Shown here piece after piece: positions 58,542 to 64,000 of a DNA stretch of 64,000 nt. Source of the DNA: Flavobacterium nitratireducens (GTDB lineage Bacteria > Bacteroidota > Bacteroidia > Flavobacteriales > Flavobacteriaceae). The position numbers and the translations under genes were made by a program. Below the pieces are notes generated by a model. The model did no database searches, was not told the origin of the DNA, and was given only the letters and a program-made list of their open reading frames with translations. How positions within the stretch are numbered: position 1 is the stretch's first letter; every line of letters begins with the position of its first letter. Where the stretch lies: assembly GCF_029625335.1 (NCBI RefSeq), contig NZ_CP121111.1, positions 806,001 through 870,000 on the forward strand, written 5' to 3'.

Positions 58542-60074
58542 TTAAATCTTAAACCAATTCTGAGCAATTTCGCTTTCTACTAATTTATTACTGATGTGAA
58601 CATATTCGTTTTTAGAAGGATTATAGGTATAATCGGCTGCCCATTTTTTAAAGTTGTTAGCCACTTCTTTTATAGAGTCACAAATAAATTCAATTTCTTC
58701 ATTAGTCATAATTGGGTGAATAGACATACATATCCATCCTGGTCTTTCAATTAGGCATCCTTCTAATATTTTTAATTCAATAGATTTAGAAGTAGTTTGA
58801 TCCACATTTAAAAGATAATGACCATAGGTACCCGCACATGAACAACCTCCTCTAGTTTGAATTCCAAAACAGTCGTTCAGTAATTTCACTACTAAATTAT
58901 AATGTGCGTCTTCTATATGTAAAGAAATTACCCCTAATCTATCGGTATGATTTGGAGCTAAAATTTTTAAATTAGCAATAGTAGCTAATTTCTTAAAAAT
59001 AATATCCGTCAATTCATGCTCTCTATCTAAGATATTTTGCACACCCATTTTCTCTTTTAATTCAATAGAAAGTGCAATTTTGATTGCTTGTAAAAACCCT
59101 GGAGTACCTCCATCCTCACGAGTTTCAATATCATCAATATAATCGTGATCGCCCCAAGGATTTGTATAACTCACAGTTCCTCCTACTGGATTATCAGGAA
59201 CTAAGTTTTTGTATAACTTTTTGTTGAAAATTAATACTCCTGAAGTACCTGGCCCACCTAAAAATTTGTGAGGGGAAAAGGTAATTGCATCTAAATATTC
59301 GTCTTCATTTTCAGGATGCATATTAATTTTCACATACGGAGCAGAACATGCAAAATCAACAAAGCACAAACCATTGTTTTGATGCATGATTTTAGCAATT
59401 TGGTGGTAATTAGTTCTAATACCCGTTACATTTGAACAACCCGTTACAGCGGCAATTTTAATAGGTACCTATTGGTATTCCTCAAGTAAATTTTGTAGCG
59501 CTTCTAAGCTAGGCAAACCTTCTGGATTAGATGGAATTACCACTACTTTAGCAATTGTTTCTAACCAGGAAGTTTGGTTCGAATGATGCTCCATGTGGGA
59601 TACAAATACAATAGGGCGTTTTTCTTCTGGAACCTTAGTATGTTCTTTTAGATTTTCATTCAACTTAATCCCATGTATACGTTAAAATTTATTAATGGCC
59701 CCAGTCATTCCTGAACCCTCTGTAATTAAAACATCGTCCTTAGAAGCATTAACATGTTTTTTAATAATTTCTCTTGCATCATGATAGGCATGAGTCATTA
59801 CACTCCCAGTAATAGAAGTTTCGGTATGTGTATTGGCTACATAAGGTCCTATTTCATTTAATAACTTCTCTTCGATAGGTCGATACAATCTTCCACTTGC
59901 GATCCAGTCGGCATAGATTATTTTTTTCTTACCGTATGGAGAATCAAAATACTGATTAAGACCTACTACATTGTTCCTGAAGGGTTCAAAATAAGCTTCC
60001 AATTGCGTCGCTTTTGTTTTTGAACTAAAAGTATTTTTTTGAATATCATTTAATTTACTCTTAAAATCAAAGAA
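58542..60074 (-). pseudogene. Class V aminotransferase (cysteine desulfurase-like), broken by two in-frame stops
   Basis: One reading frame encodes a full-length (about 500 residues) SufS/CsdA-like PLP enzyme: GKKKIIYADWIASGR..., VANTHTETSITGSVMTHAY..., HMEHHSNQTSWLE, the PLP lysine in ITFSPHKFLGGPGTSG, and a C-terminal Cys-rich loop (TRGGCSCAGTYG). The frame is cut by TAA after INKF (near 59683) and TAG after LLEEYQ (59469). Neither is at a homopolymer, and all three parts share one frame. The N-terminus has no ATG or GTG before the next upstream stop. Most likely a decayed gene in this strain, though read-through or sequence error cannot be excluded. Confidence 0.8.
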
Positions 60075-60080
60075 TTAATA

Positions 60081-60114
60081 AAAACCACTTTGATGATACA
60101 ATCAAAGTGGTTTT
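60081..60114. terminator. Strong hairpin terminator after dsbD
   Basis: Perfect 14-bp stem AAAACCACTTTGAT / ATCAAAGTGGTTTT with loop GATACA; serves the minus-strand dsbD. Confidence 0.9.
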
Positions 60115-60139
60115 AAATAAAACAAAAAACTAATGGAAT

Positions 60140-62107
60140 TTATTTTTTAAATTTTGCAATACCATCTTGCAACCAAGTATGATATGTTGCTACATCTGGA
60201 GTATAACCTACTGGTTCAATCAATGTATTTTCTTGATGATCCATTAAAACATAAAACGGTTGCGAATTAGCCTTGTATTTTAAAGTTTGTAATTCACTCC
60301 ATTTTTGTCCAATGTATTTTAATTGTTTACCCGGTTGTAATTTTGACTCCGCGATTTCATTTGCTTCTAATGGACGTTTGTCATCAACATACAAGGAAAT
60401 CAATACCACCTTATTTTTAAGGATTTCTATAATTTCTGGTTCAGGCCAAACATTTTGTTCCATTTTTCTACAATTTACGCAAGCCCAACCTGTAAAATCT
60501 AACATTACTGGTTTGCCCACTTTTTTGGCATAAGCCAAACCTTTATCATAGTCATCAAAAGCTAAAATGTCGTGAGGTGCCAATAAATGTGCTCCTTCAG
60601 GAATTTCGGCAACTGCTGCTGTCCCTCCTCCCGCTTTAGAATAACCTACTCCATATGGTGATTCGCTATACTCCTGCGGTGGTGGAAAAGCACTAATTAA
60701 ATTTAAAGGTGCTCCCCAAAGTCCTGGTATCATATAGATTGTAAATGATAAAACAACTAATCCCAAACTTAATCTACCAACAGAGATATGGGTTAATGGA
60801 GAATCATGTGGCAATTGTATTTTCCCAAAAAGATAAAACGCCAATGCTCCAAAAACAGCAATCCAAATTGCTAGGAAAACTTCTCTTTCTAATAAATGTG
60901 ACTGCAATACTAAATCAGCTTGTGAAAGGAATTTGAAAGCTAAAGCTAATTCTAAAAATCCTAAAACCACTTTTACTGTATTTAACCATCCTCCTGATTT
61001 AGGTAACGAATTTAACCATCCTGGAAAAGCAGCAAAAAGTGCAAAAGGCAATGCAATGGCTAATGAAAAACCAAACATTCCAATAATCGGGGCAATTCCT
61101 CCTTTAGAAGCGGCTTCAACTAACAAAGTTCCTACAATAGGTCCTGTGCATGAAAAAGATACAATTGCTAAAGCCAAAGCCATAAAAAAGATACCAATCA
61201 TACCTCCTCTATCTGCTTGAGAATCTACTTTATTAGCCCATGAATTAGGCAACATAATTTCAAAAGCACCCAAAAATGACACTGCAAACACCACTAATAG
61301 GATAAAGAAAATAATATTAAACCAAACATTAGTAGCTAAAGCATTTAATGCATCTGCACCAAAAATACTAGTTACGGCTGTACCTAATAAAACATAAATA
61401 AATATGATACAGATACCGTAAATAATAGCATTTCTAATACCTATTGCTTTGTTCTTACTTTGTTTCGTAAAGAAACTTACCGTCATAGGTATCATTGGGA
61501 ACACACATGGTGTTAACAAAGCAGCAAAACCAGATAAGAAAGCAATGAAAAAGATAGACCAAATTCCCTTTGGCGTTGAATCATCAGCTGTTTTAGCATC
61601 ATTAACATCTGTTGTTTTCGCAACTTCTGAAGCTACAGCTTGATCCGCTGAAGTTGCTTTAGTAAGGTCATATGACAATTCAGCTTCTTTTGGATCTAAA
61701 CTTTCCGTTCCATTACTGGCTACATATTCTAAGTAAGTGATAATCGATTTTACATCGCCTTGCGTTTCTATTCTCTGTTTAAAAACAGCCTCTTTTTCAA
61801 AAGATTTTAGCGATAATTTAAAAAAGGGATCTTTACTAGTATTTCCACCTTCTTCTACAGTATTCCCTACAATTTTAAAATTACCTGCACTATCATCATA
61901 GGTAAAACTGGTAGCTGTAGGTCCTCCTTCAGGAACTTCCTGAGAATAAATATGCCAACCTGATTCAATTGTAGCCTTAGTTACTAAATCATATTCGGTA
62001 GCAGAAACTTTTTCAACAGTGGTTTTCCATTTTACAGGTTCTGAATTTTGTGAATTTCCAATAAATGTATAAACGAATGCAACTAATGCAAAAAGGATTT
62101 TTTTCAT
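60140..62107 (-). CDS. dsbD: Thiol:disulfide interchange protein DsbD
   Basis: A 655-residue protein that moves electrons from cytoplasmic thioredoxin to the periplasm. Signal peptide 1-19, an nDsbD-like domain about 22-140, then the transmembrane part (about 185-470) with LTPCVFPMIPMTVSFF and SFSCTGPIVGTL, which carry the redox Cys pair, and a C-terminal thioredoxin domain with GWACVNCRKME near 535. Note that the nDsbD-like domain lacks the usual Cys pair: where the separate gene downstream has CDDSRCLPP, this one has SNGTESLDP. The separate nDsbD-like gene is 8 bases upstream in the same operon. Confidence 0.9.
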   Translation of the reverse strand: MKKILFALVAFVYTFIGNSQNSEPVKWKTTVEKVSATEYDLVTKATIESGWHIYSQEVPEGGPTATSFTYDDSAGNFKIVGNTVEEGGNTSKDPFFKLSLKSFEKEAVFKQRIETQGDVKSIITYLEYVASNGTESLDPKEAELSYDLTKATSADQAVASEVAKTTDVNDAKTADDSTPKGIWSIFFIAFLSGFAALLTPCVFPMIPMTVSFFTKQSKNKAIGIRNAIIYGICIIFIYVLLGTAVTSIFGADALNALATNVWFNIIFFILLVVFAVSFLGAFEIMLPNSWANKVDSQADRGGMIGIFFMALALAIVSFSCTGPIVGTLLVEAASKGGIAPIIGMFGFSLAIALPFALFAAFPGWLNSLPKSGGWLNTVKVVLGFLELALAFKFLSQADLVLQSHLLEREVFLAIWIAVFGALAFYLFGKIQLPHDSPLTHISVGRLSLGLVVLSFTIYMIPGLWGAPLNLISAFPPPQEYSESPYGVGYSKAGGGTAAVAEIPEGAHLLAPHDILAFDDYDKGLAYAKKVGKPVMLDFTGWACVNCRKMEQNVWPEPEIIEILKNKVVLISLYVDDKRPLEANEIAESKLQPGKQLKYIGQKWSELQTLKYKANSQPFYVLMDHQENTLIEPVGYTPDVATYHTWLQDGIAKFKK

Positions 62108-62115
62108 CTACTATT

Positions 62116-62562
62116 TTATTTTATACTGAATTCTAAATCTTCTTCAGTAGGAGGCAAACATCTTGAATCGTCACAAACCATATATTCTACAGTAGCTTTA
62201 ACTTTAAATGGTGCTTTACCTTTTAATTTGATACGTTGTTTAAAAGCAGCTTTATTTTCGAAATATTTAATTTGCATTTCAAAAATAGGATCTTGTACTG
62301 TATGTCCTTTATCTTCTGATGTAATCCCTTTTTTAAGATAATTTGGATTACCCGCAAAAACAAATTTCGTAGGTTTTGGTCCATTCTCTGGAATCGTTTG
62401 AGAATATAAATGCCATCCTGGTTTTATTGTCGCAGTAGCTACTAATTCGTATTCTGTTGCTGATATTTTATTGACTGATGTTGTCCATTTAACTGGTTTC
62501 AATACTTGAGATTGCCCAATAAAAGCAATCATAAGAGCGAAAAATAATATAACTCTTTTCAT
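62116..62562 (-). CDS. Stand-alone nDsbD-like periplasmic protein
   Basis: A 148-residue exported protein (signal KRVILFFALMIAFIGQS) homologous to the N-terminal domain of the adjacent DsbD: both share KPVKWTTSVNKISATEYELVATATI-like text, GWHLYSQTIPENGP and FKQRI. It keeps the redox Cys pair in MVCDDSRCLPPTEEDLEF. It presumably takes electrons from DsbD and passes them to periplasmic partners. It lies between the M16 peptidase and dsbD genes, spaced by 8 bases on each side, so all three are probably one operon. Confidence 0.85.
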   Translation of the reverse strand: MKRVILFFALMIAFIGQSQVLKPVKWTTSVNKISATEYELVATATIKPGWHLYSQTIPENGPKPTKFVFAGNPNYLKKGITSEDKGHTVQDPIFEMQIKYFENKAAFKQRIKLKGKAPFKVKATVEYMVCDDSRCLPPTEEDLEFSIK

Positions 62563-62570
62563 GTTTGTAA

Positions 62571-64000
62571 TTAATTTAGATTATTGATTTTAGGTTTAAA
62601 TACTATTTGATAGGTTTTATTTCCGCTAAGAATCTTCTTAGCCATTTCTTGAATATCTTTATCAGTCATACTATTTACGATGTCTACGAAATTTTTTGGA
62701 TCGTCGATATTTTGATTGTATCTAAAATATCTTGTCAACAATTGCATATCATAACTATTGTTATTTTTCTCTTGCTCGCGTTCTTTGATAAAGTTTACTC
62801 TTGTTTTATTTAAATCACTCGCATTAATTGTGCCATTAGCTATTTTTTGCAATTCTTCTTTTACGATAAGCACTAATTTATCTGCCATGTCAGGATTACA
62901 GTCAAATGAAAAACTTACATAACCCATTGCATCTGGTTCTCTAACAAAACTAGCATAAGCTCTAGGACTATAAGCTCCACCTTCTGCTTCTCTAACTGTT
63001 TCCGTAACTCTAAGTTGTAACATATCCCCTAAAACATCCGTGAAAATTTCATTTTTGATGGTGTAAGGTAGATAATTTTTATAAAAAATATTAACTGAAG
63101 CTTTTGGATCCTCCATTGCAATGTAAATATCTCTATTTATGTTATCTGAAACCCATTGTGCATAATTTTTCTTGAACGTTTCTTTTGTATTTTTTGTTGG
63201 AATACTAGCTATATACTTCTCCAAAAGAACTTTTAAATCCGACTCTTTAACATCTCCTACAATAAAAAACTCAAAATCAGATGCATCGGCAAATCTATTA
63301 TTGTAAACTTTTTGGATTTTGTCAAATGAAATAGTATCTACAAACGCTTTATCAAAAATACGTTTCTTAGGATTGTTTTTTCCGTAAATAGAAAGAATCA
63401 AACTATCTCTCATTTTTTCACCAATATCAGCACTTCTTTTAATCAAATTATCATTTAAGTTATTAACAAGTACTTTATAAGCATCAGCATCAAAACGTGG
63501 TTTTACAAAGTTAAGATGAACCATTTGCAACATAGTCTCGACATCTTTAGTGCTTGAACCTCCTGAAAGCGATTCACTAAACTCTCCTAAATTTAATTTT
63601 AGGTTAGCCATTTTACCCGCTAAAACTTTTGACAAATCAGTTGCATTGTAATTACCTAATCCTGACATCTGAATTAAATTAGTCATTACCGAAGCCGATG
63701 GTAAATCTTCATTATTTAAAAGTGAAGTACCTCCATAACTCATCGCATTTAGGGATACGACATTCTTTTTCTTGTCGGCAAATTTGTAATGTACTTTTAT
63801 GCCATTGCTTAAAACAAAAGTGGTAGCTCCTACTTTTTTATCATTTTCAATCTTACTGATAGTTCCTGTTTTAATATCCAAATCAGACACTAAGGTTTTT
63901 CCATCAAATGCTTCTGTATATGGTTCTAAAGAAGAATTATTTTCAACATTGTTAATAATATTGTTAGCTTTTTCTTCTGTTAAATTGTCTTGACCCTCTA
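62571..64000 (-). CDS. M16-family peptidase, cut by the right edge (C-terminal part)
   Basis: At least 476 residues; the frame runs out of the window, so the N-terminus is missing. The visible part corresponds to the last domains of an insulinase/pitrilysin-type peptidase: ETVREAEGGAYSPRAYASF, FEFFIVGDVKESDLKVLLEKYIASIP and NNNSYDMQLLTRYF. The zinc motif HxxEH is not in this part and should be in the missing N-terminal half. Probably periplasmic, as in other Bacteroidota M16 homologues. Confidence 0.85.
   Translation of the reverse strand, partial: EGQDNLTEEKANNIINNVENNSSLEPYTEAFDGKTLVSDLDIKTGTISKIENDKKVGATTFVLSNGIKVHYKFADKKKNVVSLNAMSYGGTSLLNNEDLPSASVMTNLIQMSGLGNYNATDLSKVLAGKMANLKLNLGEFSESLSGGSSTKDVETMLQMVHLNFVKPRFDADAYKVLVNNLNDNLIKRSADIGEKMRDSLILSIYGKNNPKKRIFDKAFVDTISFDKIQKVYNNRFADASDFEFFIVGDVKESDLKVLLEKYIASIPTKNTKETFKKNYAQWVSDNINRDIYIAMEDPKASVNIFYKNYLPYTIKNEIFTDVLGDMLQLRVTETVREAEGGAYSPRAYASFVREPDAMGYVSFSFDCNPDMADKLVLIVKEELQKIANGTINASDLNKTRVNFIKEREQEKNNNSYDMQLLTRYFRYNQNIDDPKNFVDIVNSMTDKDIQEMAKKILSGNKTYQIVFKPKINNLN

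Overview
The window looks like chromosome of a low-GC Bacteroidota bacterium of the family Flavobacteriaceae, most likely Flavobacterium or a close relative. Promoters carry the Bacteroidota -7 element TAnnTTTG instead of a sigma70 -10 box, Shine-Dalgarno sequences are almost absent, and the housekeeping proteins (fused ResB-CcsA, DUF2911, BlaI with an M56 protease, DsbD) have flavobacterial features.

Bases 1 to about 30,940 are most of a tailed temperate prophage whose left end lies outside the window. In order: a lysis cassette (membrane coiled-coil protein, exported peptide, zinc amidase, lipoprotein), an S49 prohead protease, the major capsid protein and a second structural protein, a packaging block with a phospholipase-D-fold protein and the terminase, an accessory island (XRE repressor pair on +; RadC, a methyltransferase remnant and two small genes on -), the portal and connector genes, exported cargo genes, an antirepressor, the tape measure, two large tail proteins, and a tyrosine recombinase. 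The recombinase abuts the 3' end of a tRNA-Arg gene, the probable attachment site. Five copies of a two-box promoter (TATGTCACA, then a TAnnTTTG-like box 30 bases from the start of the first box) stand before five structural transcription units. This is the most interesting signal in the window.

Bases 30,945 to 46,440 are host DNA: a tRNA operon (Ser-GCT, Pro-TGG, Arg-TCT), thiolase, NlpC/P60 hydrolase, D-Ala-D-Ala dipeptidase, a PIG-L deacetylase with an SSS transporter and a 38-residue membrane peptide, a minus-strand cluster (DUF2911, HAD phosphatase, TcdA, TatD, DUF1684), a BlaI/BlaR1-type pair, apt and tRNA-Arg(ACG).

Bases 46,440 to 48,060 hold an IS3-family element, whose transposase has an internal stop, next to a truncated gene. 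The rest is host DNA: a cysteine-synthase-like enzyme, oligopeptidase B, YbaB, threonine aldolase, prfB with its programmed frameshift, a pentapeptide protein, ccsBA, a class V aminotransferase pseudogene, dsbD with a separate nDsbD-like gene, and an M16 peptidase cut by the right edge.

Several genes that should be intact (lipoprotein, capsid, terminase, integrase, prfB) carry single-base frameshifts. Three of these lie in A/T homopolymers, including one in the essential prfB, so sequencing error is likely for at least some.
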